Assembly (NCBI GenBank): GCA_934486915.1
Contig: CAKSRC010000058.1
Location: 1 to 5,320, forward strand
DNA: 5,320 nt
Reading direction: 5' to 3'
Origin: an uncultured Eubacteriales bacterium
Lineage (GTDB): Bacteria; Bacillota; Clostridia; Oscillospirales; Acutalibacteraceae
Part shown: positions 1-5,266 of the stretch, one piece after another
Numbering within the stretch: the first letter of the stretch is position 1
How the letters are laid out: each line of letters opens with the position of its first letter
Made by a program: the position numbers and the translations under genes
Notes under the pieces: model-generated
The model's database searches: none
What the model was told of the DNA's origin: nothing
The model's input: only the letters and a program-made list of their open reading frames with translations

Positions 1-542
1 CTTGCGGGGAACATTCCGTCAGGACCGCTTTCAAAAGAAACATCACCAATGTAAATCTTACTTCTTAGATATGTACCTGACGCTATTACGACAGCCTTAC
101 AAAGAAAAACTCCATTCATTCTGGTCTTAATCTTCCAAAGACCGTCTTCCTTGGAAAGGCTTACGATTTCAGCTTGCCTTAAATCAAGATTCTCTTGAAG
201 CTCCAACTTTCTCTTCATCGTGTCGCTGTATTTTCTTCTGTCAATTTGAGCTCTCAAAGAATGTACCGCCGGACCCTTGCCGCGATTCAACATTCTGCTT
301 TGCAAACAACATTCATCAGCGGTTCTTCCCATTTCACCGCCCAATGCGTCAATCTCGCGGACAAGATGACCTTTTGCTGTTCCTCCAATAGAAGGGTTGC
401 AAGGGCAATTGCCCACTGCATCCATATTTATAGTAAATACCGCTGTTTTTGCTCCAAGTCTGGCAGAGGCTAGAGCGGCCTCTATTCCTGCATGACCCGC
501 GCCTATAACAGCGACGTCATAATCACCTGCATGATAATCCAT
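1..542 (-). CDS. mnmG: MnmG (GidA), tRNA U34 carboxymethylaminomethyl synthesis protein, N-terminal part
   Basis: FAD-dependent partner of MnmE. In this family the MnmE-MnmG complex adds the carboxymethylaminomethyl group to C5 of wobble uridine 34 in certain tRNAs, in the cytoplasm. Only the first 180 codons are present of a usual 620-630; the gene runs off the left edge. The translation begins MDYHAGDYDVAVIGAGHAG, with the dinucleotide-binding GxGxxG motif at residues 14-19. The family block CNPSIGG is at 48-54, followed by KGHLVREIDALGG at 57-69, and further on PAVHSLRAQIDR and ASGTYL. The ATG at 542 is preceded by GAAGGAG with a 5-nt spacer, which settles the start. It lies 45 nt downstream of mnmE with no terminator between, so the two are probably co-transcribed. 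No frameshift is seen. The identification is secure. Confidence 0.96.
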   Translation of the reverse strand, partial: MDYHAGDYDVAVIGAGHAGIEAALASARLGAKTAVFTINMDAVGNCPCNPSIGGTAKGHLVREIDALGGEMGRTADECCLQSRMLNRGKGPAVHSLRAQIDRRKYSDTMKRKLELQENLDLRQAEIVSLSKEDGLWKIKTRMNGVFLCKAVVIASGTYLRSKIYIGDVSFESGPDGMFPA

Positions 543-587
543 AATAACTCCTTCATATTATATAAATAGTATATTTTATAGTGTAAT

Positions 588-1958
588 TTATTTTCCTACA
601 CAAAATCTCGAGAAAACCTCGTCAACGACAGCTTCGCTTGTTCTTTCTCCTGTTAGCGACAATAATTCGCCTATAGCGCCTTCAAGCGACACTGTAATCG
701 CATCCAACGTAAATCCCATATCAATAGCCGCTAATGCCTCTTCTATGCAAGCCTTTGCGCCTATAGCCGCATTGCGCTGCCTTTCATTAGCCAGCACACC
801 GGCTGACGGGTCAAAATCCTTGGTATTGGTGACCTCTAATACTGCATCGCTTAATTTTTGAAGCCCCTCACCTGAAAGCGCGGATATAAATACAACTTGT
901 TTGATTTTTGAATTAATATACTCTATGTCTATTTTGTTTTCTAGGTCCGACTTATTTATAATTGCTATAGCCGGCATATCTTTAATTTCTTCTAAAAGCT
1001 CTTTGTCTTCGTCCTCAAGCTCCCTTGATGCGTCAAAAACCGCAAGCACAAGTCCTGAAGTCTTAATCCTGTTTTTTGCCTTAAATACGCCTATTTTTTC
1101 TATAGGGTCCTCAGTATTTCTTATCCCCGCAGTGTCCGCAAGGCGCAAAATTACATCGCCCAAGCTCACTGTTTCTTCTACTATATCTCTTGTTGTGCCG
1201 GGTATATCAGTAACTATAGACCTCTCACAACCCGAAAGCAAGTTCATCAACGTAGACTTTCCTACATTAGGTCTGCCAACAATGACGGTTTCTATTCCCT
1301 CTCTAATCATAAAAGCTGTATCATAATTTGATATAAGTTTACCCATATCCTCTTTTGCCCTATTAAGTGAGTCTAAAAGCTTGTCCCTTTCTATAACCTC
1401 TATGTCCTCATCGGGGTAGTCGGCCCATGCTGCAAGATGTGCAGTTATATTTAAAAGCTCTTTTTTTACTCCCTGGATTCTCTTAAACAAAGCACCTTCT
1501 CTTGCAAAAAGTGCTGCTCTGGCTGCTTGTCTGCCTTTTGCACTTATCAAATCCATGACAGATTCCGCTTGAGTTAAACTCATCTTGCCGTTTAGAAATG
1601 CTCGCTTGGTAAACTCACCCGCCTCGGCAGGATAAGCCCCTGCTTCAATTATTAATCTCAATATCCTTTTGGTAATATATATGCCGCCGTGGCAGGATAT
1701 CTCCACGACATCCTCCCCAGTATAGCTTTTAGGCTTGTTGAAAACCAGCGCTATTGCTTCATCAACATATTCCGTTTTGTTTATAACCTTTCCATAATGC
1801 GCAGTATATCCGGGACTGTCTATAAGTTTTTTCCCTGAAAACGAGGTGAAAATTTTATCCGCAATTTCTTTTGCATTTTCTCCTGATATCCTAATCACAC
1901 CTATTCCGCCGGCCCCTTGAGCTGTCGAGATAGCTGCTATTGTTTTATTCTCTATCAT
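588..1958 (-). CDS. mnmE: MnmE (TrmE), tRNA modification GTPase
   Basis: G protein activated by dimerisation that works with MnmG on U34 of tRNA; the N-terminal domain of the family binds a tetrahydrofolate one-carbon donor. The 456-residue length is normal. The N-terminal folate-binding domain covers about 1-118, beginning with the typical TIAAISTAQGAGGIGVIRIS. A helical domain follows, with the G domain inserted at about 220-375. Its motifs are all intact: P-loop GRPNVGKS at 228-235, DIPGTTRD at 251-258 (G2/K-loop), DTAG at 275-278, NKSD at 335-338 and SAL at 359-361. The protein ends in CVGK, whose Cys453 is the conserved C-terminal cysteine of the family. The ATG at 1958 has GAAAGG seven bases upstream. 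The nearest upstream gene, jag, is 241 nt away behind a terminator, so mnmE probably starts its own transcript together with mnmG. Confidence 0.97.
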   Translation of the reverse strand: MIENKTIAAISTAQGAGGIGVIRISGENAKEIADKIFTSFSGKKLIDSPGYTAHYGKVINKTEYVDEAIALVFNKPKSYTGEDVVEISCHGGIYITKRILRLIIEAGAYPAEAGEFTKRAFLNGKMSLTQAESVMDLISAKGRQAARAALFAREGALFKRIQGVKKELLNITAHLAAWADYPDEDIEVIERDKLLDSLNRAKEDMGKLISNYDTAFMIREGIETVIVGRPNVGKSTLMNLLSGCERSIVTDIPGTTRDIVEETVSLGDVILRLADTAGIRNTEDPIEKIGVFKAKNRIKTSGLVLAVFDASRELEDEDKELLEEIKDMPAIAIINKSDLENKIDIEYINSKIKQVVFISALSGEGLQKLSDAVLEVTNTKDFDPSAGVLANERQRNAAIGAKACIEEALAAIDMGFTLDAITVSLEGAIGELLSLTGERTSEAVVDEVFSRFCVGK

Positions 1959-2161
1959 GATATTACCTTTCTAACATACTTAACGTTAATTTTATACAAC
2001 AAATATAAATATTTAAATTAAATACCAATTGTATAACTTCATGTTTATGACCTAGTTTTATAAATTTAATCAATAAATATGTATAAACCCTAATTTTCGC
2101 AAAAATCATTGTTTAGGGCTTATGCATTTTCATTTCTACTACTAGATTAATCTCAATTAAA
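1959..2161. other. A+T-rich intergenic leader of mnmE
   Basis: This non-coding stretch between the jag terminator and mnmE must hold the mnmE-mnmG promoter if the terminator is efficient. No clear match stands out. Weak minus-strand candidates are TTGATT with TCATAA at 17-nt spacing (around 2050-2080) and the A+T-rich TTGGTA/TATATT stretch at about 2005-2035. It also contains an imperfect hairpin at 2083-2123, listed separately. I see no open reading frame with a ribosome binding site. Confidence 0.4.
2083..2123 (-). other. Hairpin in the mnmE leader
   Basis: Read on the minus strand, ATAAGCCCTAA (2123-2113) pairs with TTAGGGTTTAT (2093-2083): eleven pairs including one G-U. The 19-nt interior can fold again as TTTT-TGCG-AAAA, stacked against the right arm. 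On the plus strand the wobble becomes an A/C mismatch, so the fold favours minus-strand RNA. No U-tract follows, so it is not a typical terminator. It could be a 5'-leader structure of mnmE mRNA or have no function. Confidence 0.35.
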
Positions 2162-2187
2162 AGAGCGATTCATCCTTGAACCGCTCT
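2158..2187 (-). terminator. Rho-independent terminator of the yidC-jag unit
   Basis: On the minus strand AGAGCGGTTCA (2187-2177), loop AGGA, then TGAATCGCTCT (2172-2162) form an 11-bp stem with one G-U pair. TTT at 2161-2159 extends the final T of the stem to four T, and AATT follows. The stem starts 12 nt after the jag stop codon. Stem length, tetraloop, T-run and position are all as expected for an intrinsic terminator. It would separate jag from mnmE-mnmG. Confidence 0.85.
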
Positions 2188-2199
2188 CTAATAAATTTT

Positions 2200-2895
2200 C
2201 TAATTTAATTTTCCGTATAGCTGAGCTTCGCTTTCATCTTTATTGGATGAATGTTCAGGTTTACTCTGTTTATCAAGAGCCACAACAATATGTCTTGATT
2301 GGTTTTCTCCCTCAGACCAAGAGGTTACACCGTTTATTGTCTCTATTTCCATATGTAGAATTTTTCTTTCATATGGATTCATCGGCTCTAAGTAACGTTT
2401 TTTCTTTGTCCTTAGGACATCTATAGCCGTCCTATGAGCTAACTTTTTCAAATTTCTTTCTCTTTTTTCTCTATAACTTTCTATATCTAAGTTTATTTTG
2501 AAATAAGGATCCTCTTTACTTTTGTTTGCAATAAGGCATGATAAATATTGAAGAGCATTAAGCGTTTCTCCTCGTTTGCCAACAAGGTTCCAAGCTTGTT
2601 CACCATGCAGCGATATTTCGCCAACTCCATTATTTTCTTTAGAAGAAATCTCTATACTTTCTAATCCCATAGCATTTATAATATCACTTATATAATTAAC
2701 TGCATTATCCATAGGTGATATTGTTATAAACGCCCTTACCTTTGCTTCTTTTTTTCCAAATAGCCCTAATGTCCCTTTTGATGGAGCCTGCAAAATTTCA
2801 AATTCTGCCTCATGGGATTTAACCCCTAATTGTTTGCAAGCCTCTTCTTTTGCTATTTCTAAAGTTTCGCCTATTCCTATTGCTTCTCTAATCAA
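2200..2895 (-). CDS. jag: Jag/KhpB, KH-R3H domain RNA-binding protein
   Basis: Cytoplasmic single-stranded nucleic-acid-binding protein. In Firmicutes the family (Jag, SpoIIIJ-associated protein; KhpB/EloR) is encoded after yidC and, in some species, affects cell elongation and division through RNA binding. Numbering from the TTG start: Jag_N domain at about 1-55, ending in the family signature KGTLGLFGKKEAKVRA; KH domain at about 64-140, with GKRG (GxxG loop) at 106-109; R3H domain at about 145-210, with the R-x3-H pair Arg177/His181 in NPYERKILHM. The tail is polar. The frame is open to a GTG at 2904, but that codon has GGGG directly against it. TTG at 2895 has GGGGGTG, one mismatch from GGAGGTG, six bases upstream, and gives a normal family N-terminus (MIREAIGIGETLE), so I prefer TTG (231 residues rather than 234). 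It follows yidC closely and ends just before a terminator. Confidence 0.93.
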   Translation of the reverse strand: MIREAIGIGETLEIAKEEACKQLGVKSHEAEFEILQAPSKGTLGLFGKKEAKVRAFITISPMDNAVNYISDIINAMGLESIEISSKENNGVGEISLHGEQAWNLVGKRGETLNALQYLSCLIANKSKEDPYFKINLDIESYREKRERNLKKLAHRTAIDVLRTKKKRYLEPMNPYERKILHMEIETINGVTSWSEGENQSRHIVVALDKQSKPEHSSNKDESEAQLYGKLN

Positions 2896-2912
2896 AATAA
2901 ACACCCCCGAAT

Positions 2913-3854
2913 TTATCTAGCTGGTTTCATGTCTTGTTCTTGTTGTCTTCTAAGCGCAATCCTTGAAGCTTCACTTCTAGCATTTAATAAATCTATATTA
3001 TAGTGTTTATGCAAAATTAAGCTTTGGAAAAATTGCAACACTGTAGACACAATCCAATAAAAACCAACCGCAGCCGGGACTGTATAAGCAACCCATGTTG
3101 TAAACAACGGTATTACATACATCATATACTTCATGCAGCCTTGACCTTGCATTTGGTTGCCTTGAATCTTTTGCATTAGCACTGTACTTAATACTGAAGT
3201 CACAAAGCTAAGCAATGGTATAATCCACACGCAAGAGGCAAATGAACTTGTACTTGGTGTAGATAATAAGTCAAGACCTAAGAAATTAAATCCCGAATGG
3301 AACTGAGATATATCTTGAATTTCACTTGCCGAAAACATTGTAAGCTCGTTTTTTACAAGAGGGAAAAGTTTTATTACTTCTATTTGCCCATATCTGTCTC
3401 CAAAAGTAACTCCCAAGCCGGGTATTGTTTGAAGAAAGGACATCGCCTCATTAATTTTGTCTGCGGCAATATGTAACGTATTTTGAAGCGGATTTGAAAC
3501 TGAATAAAAGACACCAAACAAAACAATCAACGGTGCAAACGATGATAAACATCCGCCCATAGGGTTCATACCCTCTTCAGAGTACAATTTAGCCAATTCT
3601 TCATTATATTTCTTTTTGTCGTTGCCACATCTTTTTTGAAGTTCCTTTTGTTTTACAGAAACTCTCGCATTTTTTGCCATGGATTTTTGCTGCTTAATTG
3701 AAAACGGCATAAGTATGGCTTTTATCAAAAATGTAAAAAATATAATGGAAACACCATAGTTTTTGGTCACTTCAAAAAAGAACCATAGGATATACCCAAA
3801 AAAGTAGCCTACATAATTAAAAATCCCACCATAAATATCAAAACTCATTGTCAT
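2913..3854 (-). CDS. yidC: YidC/Oxa1 family membrane protein insertase
   Basis: Inserts proteins into the cytoplasmic membrane, alone or with SecYEG. 313 residues, in the range of Gram-positive YidC. There is no lipoprotein signal: the protein starts MTMSFDIYGG and enters a hydrophobic segment at about 11-29. The first core segment is at about 33-51, followed by the signature PFSIKQQKSMAK (50-61) and a charged cytoplasmic hairpin to about 95. GMNPMGGC (95-102) leads into the next segment, at about 104-120. An extracytoplasmic stretch of some 75 residues follows, then hydrophobic segments at about 207-228 and 241-281 and a basic tail. The position of the conserved substrate-groove arginine (Arg73 of SpoIIIJ) is Lys45 here, which keeps the positive charge. 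The ATG at 3854 has GGAGG 12 nt upstream, a long spacing; an in-frame stop at 3858-3860 excludes longer forms. Jag follows immediately downstream. Confidence 0.95.
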   Translation of the reverse strand: MTMSFDIYGGIFNYVGYFFGYILWFFFEVTKNYGVSIIFFTFLIKAILMPFSIKQQKSMAKNARVSVKQKELQKRCGNDKKKYNEELAKLYSEEGMNPMGGCLSSFAPLIVLFGVFYSVSNPLQNTLHIAADKINEAMSFLQTIPGLGVTFGDRYGQIEVIKLFPLVKNELTMFSASEIQDISQFHSGFNFLGLDLLSTPSTSSFASCVWIIPLLSFVTSVLSTVLMQKIQGNQMQGQGCMKYMMYVIPLFTTWVAYTVPAAVGFYWIVSTVLQFFQSLILHKHYNIDLLNARSEASRIALRRQQEQDMKPAR

Positions 3855-3890
3855 AATTCATTATATCCTCCAACTAGATACTTCCTTTAT

Positions 3891-3919
3891 ATTATATATC
3901 TATACAAGCTTAAAGTAAA
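3891..3919 (-). promoter_or_regulatory. Candidate sigma-A promoter for yidC-jag
   Basis: On the minus strand, TTTACT (3919-3914, four of six matches to TTGACA) is separated by exactly 17 nt from a perfect TATAAT (3896-3891). Transcription would start around 3884, giving a leader of about 30 nt before the yidC ATG, with GGAGG at 3871-3867 inside it. It lies in the 99-nt gap after the last small gene. I see no terminator in that gap, so readthrough from the array could also reach yidC. The whole region is A+T-rich, which makes chance -10 matches common. Confidence 0.55.
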
Positions 3920-3953
3920 GCCAATAAATATGCATATATGTTTCTATATAAAA

Positions 3954-4136
3954 CTAATATGTTAACGCATGCAAAATTGTTTCAAAAGCTCCACTTGAAA
4001 TAAACCACGAAAAAAATGCAAATATTCCCGTGGATGCTATAATAGTCAATGTTATATCAATAACTTTTGTGACTGTCTCAAATGAGGCCATTATCAACAT
4101 CGAAATTGACGCAGCACACATTGATAAAAAACTCAT
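3954..4136 (-). CDS. Small hydrophobic membrane protein, array member A (60 aa)
   Basis: Not recognised. It is the last gene of the array and lies 99 nt before yidC. It starts MSFLSMCAASISMLIM, a methionine-rich hydrophobic segment with no charge. A short stretch with Glu20, Lys24 and Asp27 follows, then a strongly hydrophobic segment at about 28-46, SSGAF at 47-51 and a short possibly amphipathic C-terminal helix ETILHAL. The first 31 residues align without gaps to members B and D: Met1, Met6, Ala9, Ser12, Met13 and Met16 are identical in all three, and position 24 is charged. GGAGG with a 6-nt spacer precedes the ATG at 4136, and the gap to member B is 51 nt. SD site, paralogy and co-directional packing support a real gene. 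Function is unknown; a membrane location is inferred from hydrophobicity alone. Confidence 0.75.
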   Translation of the reverse strand: MSFLSMCAASISMLIMASFETVTKVIDITLTIIASTGIFAFFSWFISSGAFETILHALTY

Positions 4137-4187
4137 TATTTTCCTCCAAATATAAAAATAATAATTTTAACTTTATTGCATAGGAAT

Positions 4188-4385
4188 TTAAACTATCCCT
4201 TTAAAAGACCTCACAAGAAATTCCAAAACTTTGTCCAATCCGCCCGTACAAAAAAATACACCAGCCAAAACAACACAAACGAAATTAATAGTTTTTATAA
4301 TTAAGTCCAAGAAGTCTGAAAGTTTTAAAACAATATTCATCGCAAACATAGATAATGCTGCAACACTCATATATATTAAATTCAT
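4188..4385 (-). CDS. Small hydrophobic membrane protein, array member B (65 aa)
   Basis: Not recognised; paralogue of members A and D. It begins MNLIYMSVAALSMFAM, matching the pattern M-x-[FL]-[LI]-x-M-x-x-A-x-[IL]-S-M-x-x-M. A charged stretch with Lys21, Asp24, Asp27 and Lys31 leads into a hydrophobic segment at about 32-46 that ends in CTGGL (46-50). The C-terminal part DKVLEFLVRSFKGIV looks like an amphipathic helix with charges on one side. Two cysteines (Cys37, Cys46) lie in or at the edge of the hydrophobic segment. GGGAG lies about nine bases before the ATG at 4385, and the gap from member C is only 22 nt, suggesting translation on the same mRNA. Predicted as an integral or membrane-attached protein by inference from composition. 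Confidence 0.75.
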   Translation of the reverse strand: MNLIYMSVAALSMFAMNIVLKLSDFLDLIIKTINFVCVVLAGVFFCTGGLDKVLEFLVRSFKGIV

Positions 4386-4407
4386 TATTTATGCTCCCAC
4401 TATTAAA

Positions 4408-4626
4408 TTATAATCCAAAAATATTGAGGATCGCTTGACCTACTGCTTCAAAGCCTAACCTAACCCTTAATCCGCTTATCTTTCCCACAATTTCTGCAAG
4501 ACCACCATTTTTAAAATATATTGCGACAGCAGCCGTATAACCTATTATTAAAAGCTTGGTTAAAATACTAATAATCGATGAAACTTTAGCCGATATGCTT
4601 AAAATAATCGCTGACATAAAATTCAT
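4408..4626 (-). CDS. Small hydrophobic membrane protein, array member C (72 aa)
   Basis: Not recognised. It is the longest and most divergent complete member of the array. The N-terminus MNFMSAIILSISAKVSS keeps Ile11-Ser12 and a lysine at 24 but lacks Met6, Met13 and Met16 of A, B and D. A hydrophobic segment at about 25-38 ends in KNGGLAEIV (39-47), which resembles the TGGLDKVL of member B. The C-terminal part is longer and more basic (Lys49, Arg54, Arg56) and ends in another hydrophobic run, AILNIFGL. G-rich GGGGGA precedes the ATG at 4626 by about seven bases, and member D ends 30 nt upstream. Membership of the same family is likely on layout and the GG-Leu motif, but less certain than for A, B and D. 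Confidence 0.72.
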   Translation of the reverse strand: MNFMSAIILSISAKVSSIISILTKLLIIGYTAAVAIYFKNGGLAEIVGKISGLRVRLGFEAVGQAILNIFGL

Positions 4627-4656
4627 TAATTTTCCCCCAAAAAGTCTGTCTTTTAT

Positions 4657-4851
4657 TTATCCTACAAATGCGGATTGAATTAGATTCCTAATATAATCTA
4701 AAATTGTTTCATTATATATAAGGAATATAGTAAGAACCTGGGCGCCTATAACTGCAGTCTTTAGTATAACCTTAAATACCTCTACAATGACACCTTGAGT
4801 TTTCATTAAAACCATAGATATTTGCGCCATATTCATTAATAACAAACCCAT
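4657..4851 (-). CDS. Small hydrophobic membrane protein, array member D (64 aa)
   Basis: Not recognised. By protein it belongs with A and B: MGLLLMNMAQISMVLM fits the shared pattern, and Glu24, Lys27 and Lys31 fall on the same charged positions. A hydrophobic segment at about 32-46 is followed by YNETILDYIRNLIQSAFVG, an amphipathic-looking C-terminal helix without the GG motif. By DNA it is also joined to the short genes upstream: its first 27 bases match those of member E at 24 positions, and its leader starts with the same 38 bases as the leader of E. It therefore bridges the two size classes and suggests that units exchanged ends by recombination. GAGGTG lies seven bases before the ATG at 4851. 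Confidence 0.76.
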   Translation of the reverse strand: MGLLLMNMAQISMVLMKTQGVIVEVFKVILKTAVIGAQVLTIFLIYNETILDYIRNLIQSAFVG

Positions 4852-4865
4852 GATTTACACCTCAA

Positions 4866-4911
4866 AAAATAATATTTATTAATAATGCCTATAACTACAC
4901 AAATTATAAAA
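4866..4911 (-). repeat. Perfect 46-bp direct repeat, copy 2 (end of E and its downstream leader)
   Basis: Second copy, 183 bp from the first, ending directly before the SD site of member D. Its presence upstream of the 64-residue member D shows that the same leader serves both the short and the longer class of array gene. Confidence 0.9.
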
Positions 4912-5035
4912 ACATTAGGCCAACTAATAATGCAGTTACTGTCGATAAAAAAGCAATAATAGAAGTCGCTATCCAATTAAAAACAGTAAACCCCGAATTC
5001 GTAAGGAACGCTAAATTCATTAATAACAATCCCAT
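4904..5035 (-). CDS. Very small uncharged hydrophobic peptide, array member E (43 aa)
   Basis: Not recognised, and short enough to be missed by routine gene calling. The translation starts MGLLLMNLAFLTNSGF and ends LSTVTALLVGLMFL. It has no Asp, Glu, Lys, Arg or His at all. Trp21 lies just before a hydrophobic segment of about 22-43 that could span the membrane once. The ATG at 5035 is preceded by GGAGGTGAT, nine bases complementary to the usual 16S rRNA 3' end, with GGAGG eight bases from the start; this is among the strongest translation signals in the window. Its paralogue F lies 180 bp upstream, and 15 of the last 20 residues are identical to F. The SD site plus protein conservation between the copies supports real coding. 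Function is unknown; membrane-active peptide, subunit of an oligomer or YidC substrate are all open. Confidence 0.7.
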   Translation of the reverse strand: MGLLLMNLAFLTNSGFTVFNWIATSIIAFLSTVTALLVGLMFL

Positions 5036-5048
5036 TGATATCACCTCC

Positions 5049-5094
5049 AAAATAATATTTATTAATAATGCCTATAACTACACAAATTATAAAA
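5049..5094 (-). repeat. Perfect 46-bp direct repeat, copy 1 (end of F and its downstream leader)
   Basis: On the minus strand this runs from TTTTATAA (including the stop of F) through GTGTAGTTATAGGC to ATTATTTT, just before the SD site of E. It is identical base for base to 4866-4911. Non-coding DNA kept exact while the coding 5' halves differ points to recent duplication, gene conversion or a constrained RNA element. Confidence 0.9.
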
Positions 5095-5215
5095 CCATTA
5101 AGCCAAGTAATAATGCGGTTACTGTCGATAAAAGAGCAATAATAGGAGCCATCACCCAACTAAAAAAATCAAACATTGAATTTGCCGAATTTGCCAAAAG
5201 CATTAATAATCCCAT
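5087..5215 (-). CDS. Very small hydrophobic peptide, array member F (42 aa)
   Basis: Not recognised; tandem paralogue of E. It starts MGLLMLLANSANSMFDFFSW and ends IIALLSTVTALLLGLMVL. Asp16 is its only charged residue. Trp20 precedes the probable membrane segment at about 21-42, matching Trp21 of E, and both share the pattern NS-x-F-x-x-F-x-W. The N-terminal halves of E and F differ much more than the C-terminal halves, and one differs in length by a codon, so the reading frame has been kept despite an indel. GGAGGTGAT stands at the same distance from the ATG (5215) as in E. The spacer to E is 51 nt. The gene is below common length cut-offs. Confidence 0.7.
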   Translation of the reverse strand: MGLLMLLANSANSMFDFFSWVMAPIIALLSTVTALLLGLMVL

Positions 5216-5266
5216 TGGTATCACCTCCAAAATAATATTTATCAATAGTCTCGATAACTAAACAAA
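5216..5266 (-). repeat. Diverged copy of the array leader (G to F spacer)
   Basis: It matches the F-E spacer at 44 of 51 positions without gaps; most differences cluster in the middle, at spacer positions 14-24. The block from GATAAATATTATTTT through GGAGGTGAT is nearly unchanged, so the ribosome binding part is the best kept. Confidence 0.8.

Larger units (their letters stand above)
4852..5266 (-). repeat. Tandem direct repeat of about 180 bp (short-peptide gene plus leader)
   Basis: The unit is a leader of 51-52 nt plus a 42-43 codon gene. Starts of F and E are 180 bp apart; stops of G, F and E are 180 and 183 bp apart. The 3' half of each gene and the leader are the most similar parts, while the 5' half of the gene has diverged. 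The repeat pattern continues to the right beyond the window, so the copy number is unknown. Confidence 0.85.

Noticed and set aside
195..473. Plus-strand 92-codon ORF
   Set aside because: It lies wholly inside mnmG on the opposite strand. The minus frame gives a perfect MnmG sequence, and the plus ORF has no recognisable domain.
901..1326. Plus-strand 141-codon ORF
   Set aside because: Antisense to the G domain of mnmE; its serine-rich, low-complexity product is typical of a shadow frame.
3925..3945. ATATGCATAT palindrome as operator or terminator
   Set aside because: It is short, lacks a G+C-rich stem and T-run, and lies in sequence so A+T-rich that such palindromes are expected by chance.
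4231..4413. Plus-strand 60-codon ORF
   Set aside because: Antisense to array member B, with no ribosome binding site; the minus frame has an SD-like site and paralogues.
3954..5035. ATP synthase subunit c or a phage coat/holin gene
   Set aside because: No essential acidic residue in a second helix with the subunit c glycine pattern, and no neighbouring ATP synthase or phage genes.
4977..5159. Minus-strand 60-codon ORF spanning the F-E junction
   Set aside because: It is out of frame with F and E and reads through the leader and SD site. No good SD precedes its ATG, whereas E and F have optimal SD sites and conserved proteins.
4904..5215. Type I toxin repeats (Ldr/Ibs/TxpA-like)
   Set aside because: Length, hydrophobicity and tandem repetition fit, but I see no convergent antisense RNA promoter or terminator pairs. 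The genes are packed as an operon with open, strong SD sites. Not excluded, only unsupported.
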